The position numbers were made by a program, and so were the translations under genes. From assembly GCA_902761035.1 (NCBI GenBank), contig CACWIW010000026.1, forward strand, positions 1 to 38,335: a stretch of 38,335 nt of DNA, read 5' to 3'. This DNA comes from an uncultured bacterium (GTDB lineage: Bacteria; Verrucomicrobiota; Kiritimatiellia; RFP12; UBA1067). Positions 30,196 to 38,335 of the stretch are shown in pieces. The notes below the pieces were generated by a model. It saw nothing but the letters and a program-made list of their open reading frames with translations, was not told where the DNA came from and searched no databases. Within the stretch, counting starts at the first letter, position 1. The number at the start of each line of letters is the position of its first letter.

Positions 30196-32988
30196 ATGAC
30201 AGAAAAGGTAAAACGGACGATGAAAGAATCAATCATTGCTGTAGTTGCACTTGCTGCGGTGAGCTTGGTGCTCGCGCAGGAACAGGCCTGCACGATAGCC
30301 GACTTCACGAAGCCGCACAAATGGGGCAACCCGCACCATGTCGTGGACGTGGTGTCATCCGTGAAGGGGCTTTCCTTTGCGATCAACGGCGAAGACCCGT
30401 GGTTCTTCGGCCCGACAGTCGAAATCCCCGCCGTTCCCGCCGAACCGCGGCGCATGACGTTCACAATGGAGTGCGCGCCGACGTCGCGCGCGAACAGCTG
30501 GCAGATCTTCTTCGCCCCGGCGAACAGGCCCTATTCGGAGAAGATGTCGTGTCGCCTGTACCCCGTGGGGGAGCCGCCCTACACGCGTTTCGCGACACGA
30601 GGGACCGTTCCGTTCAGCCTGAAAGGCCCCTGTCACTTCCGCCTCGACCCGCCGCCCGGCAGCAACGAGACGTTCACGGTGAAAAATCTCACGATGAAAT
30701 GGCGCAAGCCGCTCTGGAGCTATGCGCCGCAGAAGGTTCCGCCGCTTGTGATCCCCGCATCGACGCCGCTCGTCCTCAAGGACAAGGGATGGGAGCTGCG
30801 CCACGACCCCGACCGCATCGGCGCGTTCAGGTTCATCGCGCGCGGCAAGACGGTGGAGAACTTGCCAGAGGAGCCTTTCGTCTACGTCGACAAGTCCGGC
30901 AAGGTGCGCACGCTCGACTGGGCGAATGTGAAGATGGCTGCCGTACTGGACGGCGGATCGCTTTCGACCGAGGCGCAGGCGATTGACGCTGATGGACGCA
31001 GATGGTGGATCCGTCGACACTTCATGACGGATAAGAAGAACGATGCCCTAGTCGTACTCACACGCATTGAGGCCGAGACGCCCAAAGACAGCGGCGAACC
31101 GGCGAAGGCGCTGCATGTGCCGGCGTTGACGCTTTTCGTCGACCGGGCCTCGAACGGACACAAGCACCAGGCGATGCTTGCGGGCGTGGAGTACCTTGAC
31201 GACGAGCCGTCGTCCAACACGAAGGAAATCCGCACGAACGAGCACAACCGCCAGATACCGGCCGAATACCGTCTGAGCGCGCCGATGGCCGTGTTCACGA
31301 AGGACGGCAGCTGGTTTGCCGCGTTGTGGATGGAGATTGAAAAGATCAAGAAGAAAGGTGCGGGTCCGTCCCAGTGCGCGGCCGTGTTTGATACGCCCGA
31401 CCGTCTGTTCAAGAGCGGCGGACACCTTCTTGCGTTCTGGGCTCCCGCCGTGGGACCGGCGCGCAGCGAGTCTGAACTTGACGTGTACGAACCCGTGCCC
31501 ATCCATAAACTTGAACATTTGGCGCTGTTCAAGGCAGGTGAAGGGGAGAGCGTGGCCGACGCCATCGAAGCATGGCTTTCCGGCAAAACGCTTCTGAAGC
31601 CCGACAAGATCGACCAGACGGCCGCGCTTGAACAGCTCGCGCACGGCTGGCTCGATTCGGCCATTCGCGAAGGCGTGAAGTTCAAGCACGCAATTGGAGG
31701 AAGTTTCAAGTCGTCGCTCGTCGCGGACGCGCCCGTCCTCATGCAGCATCTTGCGTCCGCGCTTGACCGCGAGCCGAAAGGCGACAGGGAACTCGCCGCG
31801 CGTCTGCGTTCGGTTGCCGCCGAGGTCCTTGCCGCCGTGCCGAAGCGCGACGTGGGCTTTACGGGCGTCTCGCACGTGCGGCGTCCTGCGCCCGTGCTCG
31901 TTGCGGGTGACGTGTCGACATTCCTTGCGCGCAGGGACGCGGACCTCAAGAACGGCAACGTCACGCTTGCCAGCGGCAAGCGCATCTGGAGGCCGCAGCC
32001 CGGCAAGCCAGACTTCGGCGAGACGCTCGGCGCAGACCACTGCAACGGCTACACGGCGATGGCGCTTGACGGACTCCTCTCCGCGGCCACGTGGAGCGGC
32101 GACGAAACGGAGATCGCGAAGGCGCTCGTAATCGTCGACAAGGCGACCGCGCTCTACCACGGCACGGTGCCGCGTGGCGCGCAGCCGTGGGAGATGCCGC
32201 TTCACACGCCGGACATCATGGCCTCGGCGCACCTTGTGCGGATCTATACGCTCGCCTATCTCCTGAAACCCGATCCCGCCTATCTCTGCGAGGCGCGGCA
32301 CTGGGCGTACGGCGGCCTTTCGATGGTGTACATCGTGCCGCCGCCGTTCGACTTCGGCGAAGGCGTGAAGCCGGTAGGTCTTTACGCGACATGCGCGGTG
32401 ATGGGCGCGACGCGCTGGGTTGCACCGAACTGGATCGGGCGTCCCGTGCAGTGGTGCGGACTCGTCTATTCGGCCGCTCTATGGGATTTTGCACGGATCG
32501 AACCCGATGTCAAGGCGCGAAAGTTCTGGCGCAACATTGCTACTGGCATCACGGTCTCCGGCGCGCGGCAGAACCACACGGCGGCAGAGCCGCGCTTCGT
32601 GGGGCTGCTGCCCGACTCCTGGAACCTGGAACACCAGGCGCGCTACCCGATTCCGATCAATCCCGGCACGGTGCAGGAGAACTTCGCCGAATACGTGCAG
32701 ATGCCGTTCTATTCGGTGCGCGCGGTTGTGCGTCCGGGAAGTGGCGCGCCGGCGCTCGTGCACGCGGCGGGAGACGTGGAGGTGCTTGCACCCGAGAAGG
32801 GGACGCTGCGCTGCCGCGTGACGGCGTGGCCGCAGACGCCTTCCAAGGTTGTGGTGACGCGCATTGCAAAACCGCACAATGCCCTATTCAACGGTATCCC
32901 CGCTAAGTTTGAATACATCTCCGAGCGTCACGCCATAGTGGTTGAACTCCCCGCAAGTGCGCGCGGAGTCCTGGAGTTTGTCCACTGA
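30196..32988 (+). CDS. Large secreted protein, probable glycan-degrading enzyme
   Basis: 930 residues; ATG 30196 has AAAAGG 4 nt upstream, while an ATG at 30220 would also leave a good signal peptide (MKESIIAVVALAAVSLVLAQ). I do not recognise a family. The first 170 residues are beta-rich (FTMECAPTSRANSWQIFF). The centre and C-terminus are mixed, with a helical part around 560-840 that includes GYTAMALDGLLSAATW and EARHWAYGGLSMVYIVPPP, reminiscent of alpha/alpha-toroid glycosidases or lyases. Position at the head of an operon with glycosidase-like genes supports a polysaccharide role; no catalytic residue can be named. Confidence 0.6.
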   Translation: MTEKVKRTMKESIIAVVALAAVSLVLAQEQACTIADFTKPHKWGNPHHVVDVVSSVKGLSFAINGEDPWFFGPTVEIPAVPAEPRRMTFTMECAPTSRANSWQIFFAPANRPYSEKMSCRLYPVGEPPYTRFATRGTVPFSLKGPCHFRLDPPPGSNETFTVKNLTMKWRKPLWSYAPQKVPPLVIPASTPLVLKDKGWELRHDPDRIGAFRFIARGKTVENLPEEPFVYVDKSGKVRTLDWANVKMAAVLDGGSLSTEAQAIDADGRRWWIRRHFMTDKKNDALVVLTRIEAETPKDSGEPAKALHVPALTLFVDRASNGHKHQAMLAGVEYLDDEPSSNTKEIRTNEHNRQIPAEYRLSAPMAVFTKDGSWFAALWMEIEKIKKKGAGPSQCAAVFDTPDRLFKSGGHLLAFWAPAVGPARSESELDVYEPVPIHKLEHLALFKAGEGESVADAIEAWLSGKTLLKPDKIDQTAALEQLAHGWLDSAIREGVKFKHAIGGSFKSSLVADAPVLMQHLASALDREPKGDRELAARLRSVAAEVLAAVPKRDVGFTGVSHVRRPAPVLVAGDVSTFLARRDADLKNGNVTLASGKRIWRPQPGKPDFGETLGADHCNGYTAMALDGLLSAATWSGDETEIAKALVIVDKATALYHGTVPRGAQPWEMPLHTPDIMASAHLVRIYTLAYLLKPDPAYLCEARHWAYGGLSMVYIVPPPFDFGEGVKPVGLYATCAVMGATRWVAPNWIGRPVQWCGLVYSAALWDFARIEPDVKARKFWRNIATGITVSGARQNHTAAEPRFVGLLPDSWNLEHQARYPIPINPGTVQENFAEYVQMPFYSVRAVVRPGSGAPALVHAAGDVEVLAPEKGTLRCRVTAWPQTPSKVVVTRIAKPHNALFNGIPAKFEYISERHAIVVELPASARGVLEFVH

Positions 32989-33018
32989 ATTACCACAATG
33001 AAAAGGAAAGGGTTATAA

Positions 33019-34668
33019 ATGCCACAATTGTTTATAAATAACAAATGGTTTGCAATTGCATTCTGTGCAGTTCTCTGTGCGCAGGGTGCAGAGATGCCCG
33101 TACTGCAGTTCCGGATCGAGGGACGCCATACTGAAAGCGACGAGGCGTGGGCAAAGACGTTCGGGATGTTCAGGCAATGCCCCGAGCTCTGCGACGAGAT
33201 CTGGTTCGGCACGGGATTCAGCATGCCGACGCTGGAGAAGCACCGCGAATATGCGGCGAGGATTGGAAGGGCGTCGAAGGACGTCGCCTCGCTCGGATGG
33301 ACGGCGTCCCTCATGTTCCAGGCCACGATCGGACACGGCGGGCCGTTCTGCGAGGGCTACGACTACTCGGGCCGGAACTGGACGGGCTGGACCGGCTCCA
33401 CGGGCGTGGAGGACAAGTACTGCAGCTGTCCGCGCGATCCACGCTTCCTCGCGTACATGCGCGCGGTGGCGCGCATCTACGCCGCCAACCACCCGGCGAG
33501 CGTCTGGATCGACGATGACCTCCGCATCGACAACCACGACCCCGCCACGCATGGCTCGCTCGACGGCTGCTGGTGCAAGACGTGCATTGCTGACTTCAAC
33601 GCCGAAACCGGCGGCACGTGGACGCGCGAGACGCTTGCGGCTGCGGCGAGGAAGAACGCGCGTCTGCGCGTCGCCTACGAGGAGTTCGCGATCCGCTCCG
33701 TCGCCGCCATCGCCAGGGCCATCGCCGAGGAGTTCCACGCAGTCTCGCCGGAGACGATGCTTGCGATCCAGCATGGAATGATGGCGACGCGGACGATCAA
33801 CGCAATCGTGGATGCTCTCTGCGACGTCGGCGGCGCGCCGGTCGGATACCGTCCCGGGGCTGGCGCGTACTACGACGTCAACCCCAACGAACAGATTCTG
33901 AAGAGCCTCTCCGCCACGCGGTGTCGCCGCGACTTCAAGCGTCCCGAGCGAATCTCCCTGTGGACAAGCGAAATCGCCTGTTTCCCGCGGACCTACGGGT
34001 CGAAGTCCGCGCAGACCATCATCATGGAGGGATTCACGGGGCTCGTGTTCGGACTCGACGCGGCGAGCGCGCTTGTGGTCAACTACGGCAAGGAGAGCGA
34101 GGAAGTGTATCTTCGCACACGCCTGAAGCCGATGGCGGATGCCGCGCCCGTGTTCCGGGCCTACGCGAAGTCGTGCGCGGGGACAGTCCCCGCCGGATTT
34201 GCAAGCGACGTGCATGTCAACAGGCTTTACGCATTCGCGCAGTGCGGCGTTCCCGTGCTGTTCGGTCCTGGAAAGGCGTTGGGCACGCTTTCCAAGGACG
34301 AGATCGCGTTTGACCGCTGTCGGACATCATCCGCCGAAGTGCAGAAGCTTCGCGACGCGCTTGATGCGCGCGCGGGCGGAACGCCCGCCGTTTTGGAATC
34401 GCCGTTCGTCGGGCTGATGATGCCGCGCGTCGCGGCGGATGGTTCGCTCCGCAACGTCGCGCTTCTTGGCCTTCGCCTCGATGAGCAGGGGCCTGTTCGG
34501 CTCCGCCTGCGCGGCGTACCGGAGAATGCGACCCACGCCGTGTGGCGCGAAATCCGGCGCGAACCGGTCGTGTTTTCAATCCATCGCGAGGGCGGTATCT
34601 GCCGCGTCGAGGTCCCGTCCATCGGCGTCTGGAACGGCGGCTTCCTGGAGTTTCAGAGACGCAAGTAA
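33019..34668 (+). CDS. Secreted TIM-barrel glycoside hydrolase-like protein
   Basis: 549 residues with GGAAAGGG upstream. The signal peptide MPQLFINNKWFAIAFCAVLCAQG precedes a GH-like barrel. The segment SVWIDDDLRIDNHD (about 162-175) resembles strand ends with acidic residues, and the following GCWCKTCIADFNAETG carries two closely spaced Cys, as in barrel enzymes related to GH42-type galactosidases. The C-terminal 100 residues form a beta domain (VRLRLRGVPENATHAVW). It lies 30 bp after the large secreted protein and 10 bp before the GH109-like gene. Family and substrate unassigned. Confidence 0.6.
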   Translation: MPQLFINNKWFAIAFCAVLCAQGAEMPVLQFRIEGRHTESDEAWAKTFGMFRQCPELCDEIWFGTGFSMPTLEKHREYAARIGRASKDVASLGWTASLMFQATIGHGGPFCEGYDYSGRNWTGWTGSTGVEDKYCSCPRDPRFLAYMRAVARIYAANHPASVWIDDDLRIDNHDPATHGSLDGCWCKTCIADFNAETGGTWTRETLAAAARKNARLRVAYEEFAIRSVAAIARAIAEEFHAVSPETMLAIQHGMMATRTINAIVDALCDVGGAPVGYRPGAGAYYDVNPNEQILKSLSATRCRRDFKRPERISLWTSEIACFPRTYGSKSAQTIIMEGFTGLVFGLDAASALVVNYGKESEEVYLRTRLKPMADAAPVFRAYAKSCAGTVPAGFASDVHVNRLYAFAQCGVPVLFGPGKALGTLSKDEIAFDRCRTSSAEVQKLRDALDARAGGTPAVLESPFVGLMMPRVAADGSLRNVALLGLRLDEQGPVRLRLRGVPENATHAVWREIRREPVVFSIHREGGICRVEVPSIGVWNGGFLEFQRRK

Positions 34669-34678
34669 GGAGAAAAAC

Positions 34679-36109
34679 ATGAAAGCAGATTCAACGTCAG
34701 ACATTGGGCGCCGTGCGTTTATTGAACGTGCGGCGTGGGCTGTGACCGCAGCCGCCATGGGCGGCGCGGCTAAGGCCGCGCCCGCTCCGGGCGAGGCGTC
34801 GCTTGTCGGATTCGTCGCACCGAAGCTGGAGAAGATCCGCGTGGGCGTGATCGGAATCGGCGGACGCGGCAGCGGGGCCGTGCGCCGTCTTTGCAAGGTG
34901 CCGGGGCTAGAGATCACGGCCGTGTGCGACCTCATCGAGGATCGCGCGAAGAAGGGCCAGGATATGGTGAAGAAGGCGGGCTTCCGCGAACCTAAGGCGT
35001 TCACCGGTCCCGAGGGCTACAAGCGGCTGTGCGAGTCGGGGCTTGTCGATGCCGTACACATCAACACCAACTGGACCTCTCACGCGGAGATTGCTCTCTA
35101 TTCGCTGAAGTGCGCAAACCACACGTTTGTGGAGGTGCCGGGCGTGCGTTCTATCGATGAGGCGTGGGCCGTCGTCGAGACGGCGGAGAAGAACCGCTGC
35201 CACTGCATGATGCTCTCCAACTGTTGCTACGACGAGGACGCGATGACGCTCATCAACGCCGCCCATGCTGGCATCCTTGGCGAGTTGATGCACGGCGAGA
35301 GCTGTTATCTGCATGAGACGCGCGACAGGCAGGGGCAGGCGTTCCTGAGCAGGGAGAAGATTTTCTCGTCGCTCGCCGCGCTCATCGACCATACGGGCAT
35401 GTGCTACTGCGTCCATCCGCTCGCGCCTATTTCGCTTGCGATGAACATCAACCGGGGCGACAGGCTCGACTACCTCGTGTCCGTGGGCTCCAAGGGCTTC
35501 GCGTGGCAGGAGTTTGCCCGCAGGAAGTTCGGCCCCGACGCGCCGGTTTCGAAGATCTCGTTCGAGGCCAACGACTTCAACACCACGACGATCTCGACGG
35601 TGAACGGCAAGACGATTGTGCTGCGGCAATGCAACAACTGTCCGATGCCGTACACCCGGTACTATTCCATCTACGGATTCAACGGGACGATTGCCACGCA
35701 GTCGCGCGGTCTGCAGCCCACTATGCGCGTGGCGATCGAGAAGACGCTCGGCGGCGGCGTGAAGAGCTTCCTCGAGGGCAAGGAGCTTGACGCGTTCAAG
35801 GAGAAGTACCGTTCCGCGCTGTGGAAGAGGACGGGTGACACGGCCAAGAAGGTCGGCGGGCACGGCGGCATGGACTACCTGATGGACCTGCGCTGGTCGC
35901 ACTGCATCCGGAACGGACTTCCGCTCGATATGAGCGTCTACGACTTCGCGACGTGGAGTTCCATCTTCGAGCTCAGCGAGAGGAGCGTCCGTAACCGTTC
36001 GCAGGCTCAGGACATCCCCGACTTCACGCGCGGCGCGTGGAAGAACACCCCGCCCGACAAGGCGATGGATATAATACGTGCTGCCGTGACATTGAAGGTG
36101 CGCCAGTAA
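34679..36109 (+). CDS. GH109-like NAD-dependent glycosidase (Gfo/Idh/MocA fold), Tat-exported
   Basis: 476 residues from ATG 34679, with AAGGAG upstream (the long frame from 34439 begins inside the previous gene). A twin-arginine-like leader GRRAFIERAAW precedes the Rossmann domain (IRVGVIGIGGRGSGAVRRL). GH109 hallmarks include NHTFVEVPG in place of EKP, MMLSNCCYDEDAM, ILGELMHGE, NINRGDR and DFNTTTISTVNGKTI. Characterised GH109 enzymes remove alpha-N-acetylgalactosamine by an NAD-dependent redox-assisted mechanism, for example from mucin or blood-group glycans. Substrate here is inferred from the family only. Confidence 0.8.
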   Translation: MKADSTSDIGRRAFIERAAWAVTAAAMGGAAKAAPAPGEASLVGFVAPKLEKIRVGVIGIGGRGSGAVRRLCKVPGLEITAVCDLIEDRAKKGQDMVKKAGFREPKAFTGPEGYKRLCESGLVDAVHINTNWTSHAEIALYSLKCANHTFVEVPGVRSIDEAWAVVETAEKNRCHCMMLSNCCYDEDAMTLINAAHAGILGELMHGESCYLHETRDRQGQAFLSREKIFSSLAALIDHTGMCYCVHPLAPISLAMNINRGDRLDYLVSVGSKGFAWQEFARRKFGPDAPVSKISFEANDFNTTTISTVNGKTIVLRQCNNCPMPYTRYYSIYGFNGTIATQSRGLQPTMRVAIEKTLGGGVKSFLEGKELDAFKEKYRSALWKRTGDTAKKVGGHGGMDYLMDLRWSHCIRNGLPLDMSVYDFATWSSIFELSERSVRNRSQAQDIPDFTRGAWKNTPPDKAMDIIRAAVTLKVRQ

Positions 36110-37311
36110 TGCAATCGCTTAAAGAACTGTATCGGATAGGGCGCGGACCGAGTTCCAGCCACACTATGGGCCCGGCGTTCGTTGCTGCGGCATTCCTCGA
36201 GGCCACGAAGGGGCTGGACGCCGTCAGGTATGAAGTCGAACTTTGGGATTCGCTTGCCGCGACTGGTCGCGGACACTTCACCGACCGCGCAGTGAAGGAC
36301 ATCCTTGGCGCGAAGCGGACGAAGATTGTCTGGAAGCCGGACTTCCACGACGAGTTCCACCCGAACGGTATGCGCTTCACTGCCTTTGACACCCGTGGGG
36401 TGAAGGTGGCTGAGCGCGTGGCGTATTCAATCGGCGGAGGGGCGATTGCGGAGAAGGGGCGAGCGGCGCAATCGAAGCCCGTTTACAGGTTCAAGAACAT
36501 GACGGAGATCGTCAAGGCGGCAACGCGGGCGGGGATGCCGCTCTGGCAGATTGTCGAAGACGCCGAGGGTCCGGAGATATGGAGCTTCCTCAAGCGCGTG
36601 CTTTTGACGATGATGTCCGCTATAGACAGAGGGCTTGCGGCGGACGGAGTACTTCCGGGCGGGCTGCGCCTGCCACGAAAGGCGCGGGCGATCTACATCA
36701 AGGCGAAGATGCAGTCCGAGGCCATGCGCCGCACTGGGCTCCTCGTCGCATACGCGCACGCCGTGAGCGAGGAGAACGCTTCGCTGGGTGAGATAGTGAC
36801 GGCGCCGACGTGCGGGTCGTGCGGTGTCCTGCCGTCCGTCATCAGGTATCTGGGCGACTCGCTTGGAAGCTCCGAGATCGAACGTTTGCACGCGCTCGCC
36901 GTCGCGGGCCTGGTCGGGAACGTCGTCAAGCGCAACGGCTCCATATCGGGTGCAGAGGTCGGATGTCAGGGAGAGGTCGGCGTCGCGTGCGCGATGGCGA
37001 GCGCGGCTGCGGCGTATCTCATGGGCGGGAGCCCCCGTCAGTGCGAGTGCGCGGCGGAGATTGGGCTTGAGCACTTCCTCGGCCTTACGTGCGATCCCGT
37101 GAAGGGGCTCGTGCAGATACCGTGCATAGAACGGAACGCGCTTGCGGCGACGCGCGCCGTCGTGGCCGGTGAGATGAGCGTCCTTTCCGATGGCGCACAT
37201 GTCGTCTCGTTCGATACGGTGGTTAAGACGATGCTTGAGACGGGACACGACCTGCCGCGCCTCTACCGCGAGACGTCCGTCGGCGGGCTGTCGCGCTTCG
37301 TGAGGCGTTGA
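36109..37311 (+). CDS. sdaA: L-serine dehydratase, iron-sulfur type, single chain
   Basis: 400 residues from ATG 36109, overlapping the previous stop by one base. Family motifs are clear: GPSSSHTMGPA near the N-terminus, APTCGSCGVLPSVIRY, GSISGAEVGCQGEVGVACAMA and CDPVKGLVQIPCIERNA. Cys286, Cys328 and Cys339 are the likely ligands of the [4Fe-4S] cluster that removes the hydroxyl of serine to give pyruvate and ammonia. It is shorter than the 454-residue E. coli enzyme but carries both beta and alpha domains. Its place in a glycan operon suggests that serine released from degraded glycoproteins is used as a carbon source (inference). Confidence 0.92.
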   Translation: MQSLKELYRIGRGPSSSHTMGPAFVAAAFLEATKGLDAVRYEVELWDSLAATGRGHFTDRAVKDILGAKRTKIVWKPDFHDEFHPNGMRFTAFDTRGVKVAERVAYSIGGGAIAEKGRAAQSKPVYRFKNMTEIVKAATRAGMPLWQIVEDAEGPEIWSFLKRVLLTMMSAIDRGLAADGVLPGGLRLPRKARAIYIKAKMQSEAMRRTGLLVAYAHAVSEENASLGEIVTAPTCGSCGVLPSVIRYLGDSLGSSEIERLHALAVAGLVGNVVKRNGSISGAEVGCQGEVGVACAMASAAAAYLMGGSPRQCECAAEIGLEHFLGLTCDPVKGLVQIPCIERNALAATRAVVAGEMSVLSDGAHVVSFDTVVKTMLETGHDLPRLYRETSVGGLSRFVRR

Positions 37312-37346
37312 ATGAATGAAAAATGAAGAATGAAAGGATGAAAACG

Positions 37347-38335
37347 ATGAAGATTGCAAAAACTTGCTGTTGTGCTCTTGCTGTCGCCCTCTGCGCGACG
37401 GCGTTGGCGAGTGCCAAGATGCCGATCATCGGCTGGGGTTCGTGGGACGAGAAGGGCGCTTCGGCGGAGCGCTACGCGGAGGCGAGGGATGCGGGCTTCA
37501 CGCATCTCACGCAGTGGTGTACGTCGCCGGCCGAGGCCAAGCGCCTTCTCGGCGAGGCCGAAAAGGCCGGAATCAAGCTTATCATCGGCCTGGGGCACGA
37601 CGTAAAGCGCATGACGGACGCCGCCAAGTACTTCACCGCCGCCGCCAAGGACTCTCCCGCGCTGGAATACTACTACATCACCGACGAGCCGCACATCAGG
37701 CAGGCCGAGGCCATTCGCGACTGCGTGAAGCTCTACGAGGAACTGGACCCCGCCCACCCGTGCTATGTCAACCTCTTCGGCGCGCTGTGCGACCGCTGGA
37801 CGCGCAACGACGTGGCGCGCCAGATGAAGCACACGGGCTGCGCCACGCACGGCGAGTACATCCGCCGTCTCTACGACGTGGTGCCGCTGAAGATGATCAG
37901 CTTCGACGTGTACCCCGTCCTCTCCTTCAAGCCGCTTGAGGTCGGCGACTTCCGTCTGCACGGACAACGCGTGTTCCTGAAGGAGCGCTGGTACGAGACG
38001 CTTGAGGCGACGAGCGCGCTCGCCCGCGAGCGGGACATCCCGATGTTCGCCTTCGCCCTCGTCGCCGCGCACCGGCACTATCCGGCGCAGGACTATCCCG
38101 TGCCGACGCGCGCGCACCTGCGCCTCCAGCAGTACTCCAATCTCGCCTATGGCGCGCAGGCGCTCCAGTACTTCAAGTACGCGATGATGAAGGAGTACCA
38201 CGGCTACAACAACGCGCCCATCCTCGTCGGCGGACGCCGCAGCCCCGTGTTCGACCTCGTGCGCGAGATGAACGCGGAAATCCAGGCCCGCGCGTACGTG
38301 TTCCTCGGCGCGAAGGTGCAGGGCGTGTGGCACAC
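37347..38335 (+). CDS. Secreted TIM-barrel protein, partial at the window end
   Basis: At least 329 residues; the window ends inside the gene. ATG 37347 has AAAGG 9 nt upstream, and the preceding 35 bp is a run of short AATGAA-type repeats. The signal peptide MKIAKTCCCALAVALCATALA is followed by a beta/alpha barrel: IIGWGSWDEKGASAERYAEA, HLTQWCTSPAEAK, IIGLGHDVKRM, then YYYITDEPH with an Asp-Glu pair near a strand end as in acid/base residues of GH-A type enzymes, ISFDVYP, and MFAFALVAAHRHYPA. It is probably a glycoside hydrolase, but the C-terminus and family are not determinable. Confidence 0.6.
   Translation, partial: MKIAKTCCCALAVALCATALASAKMPIIGWGSWDEKGASAERYAEARDAGFTHLTQWCTSPAEAKRLLGEAEKAGIKLIIGLGHDVKRMTDAAKYFTAAAKDSPALEYYYITDEPHIRQAEAIRDCVKLYEELDPAHPCYVNLFGALCDRWTRNDVARQMKHTGCATHGEYIRRLYDVVPLKMISFDVYPVLSFKPLEVGDFRLHGQRVFLKERWYETLEATSALARERDIPMFAFALVAAHRHYPAQDYPVPTRAHLRLQQYSNLAYGAQALQYFKYAMMKEYHGYNNAPILVGGRRSPVFDLVREMNAEIQARAYVFLGAKVQGVWH

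Noticed and set aside
36070..36075. TATAAT inside the end of the GH109-like gene
   Set aside because: No -35 or TGG extension; the downstream sdaA gene is translationally coupled, so an internal promoter is not needed.

Overview
The window looks like a contig piece from an uncultured, gut-type member of the PVC bacteria (Verrucomicrobiota/Kiritimatiellota-like). The reasons are the twin-arginine-type Gfo/Idh/MocA oxidoreductases (two), a GH109-like gene, secreted TIM-barrel and other glycan-type proteins, Gram-negative envelope genes (an LptF/G permease, beta-barrel proteins) and GatCA. The taxonomic call is inference. No rRNA, tRNA, CRISPR array or intact insertion sequence was recognised.

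Region A (1-1500) is gene-poor. It holds hairpin-rich intergenic repeats, a VapB-like antitoxin and a VapC toxin cut to 50 residues, and it ends in an intrinsic terminator. Region B (1535-14227) is the highlight: eight tightly overlapping genes, lower in GC than the core genes downstream. They encode (1) an FHA / GYF-like / zinc-ribbon / TRAFAC GTPase, (2) a GAP1-N2-like GTPase-associated protein with one membrane helix, (3) a 1013-residue single-pass membrane protein of unknown family, (4) a GYF-like, membrane-anchored trypsin-like protease, (5) a MotA/TolQ/ExbB-type channel, (6, 7) two different MotB/ExbD-type partners, each with an Asp at the head of its membrane helix, and (8) a SEL1-repeat protein. 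I read this as a GTP-controlled, ion-motive-force-coupled envelope machine with a protease output, plausibly a defence or conflict system. It is followed by an intact VapBC pair with its own promoter (14431-15153).

Region C (15170-25901) is GC-rich core metabolism: a LysR regulator, metY, a DUF3034-like outer-membrane protein and cysK (a sulfur/cysteine block); a small beta-barrel protein and an LptF/G permease; gatC-gatA; a U32-family protein; a secreted trypsin-like protease that is visibly related to the protease of region B; and a DUF1643 gene on the minus strand.

Region D (26052-28408) is a second, lower-GC accessory patch with a GNAT toxin-antitoxin pair, a third copy of the hairpin repeat, a small unknown protein, a lipoprotein and a small ORF. 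Region E (28437-38335) is a GC-rich glycan-utilisation cluster: a minus-strand Tat-exported Gfo/Idh/MocA protein diverges from an operon of a large secreted protein, a TIM-barrel glycosidase-like protein, a GH109-like protein, a one-chain L-serine dehydratase and a second TIM-barrel protein that runs off the window.

A recurring promoter form is visible across the window: TGG directly before a TAnAAT/TATACT/CATACT -10 element. At three genes the -10 lies only 6-8 nt before the start codon, which implies leaderless mRNAs.
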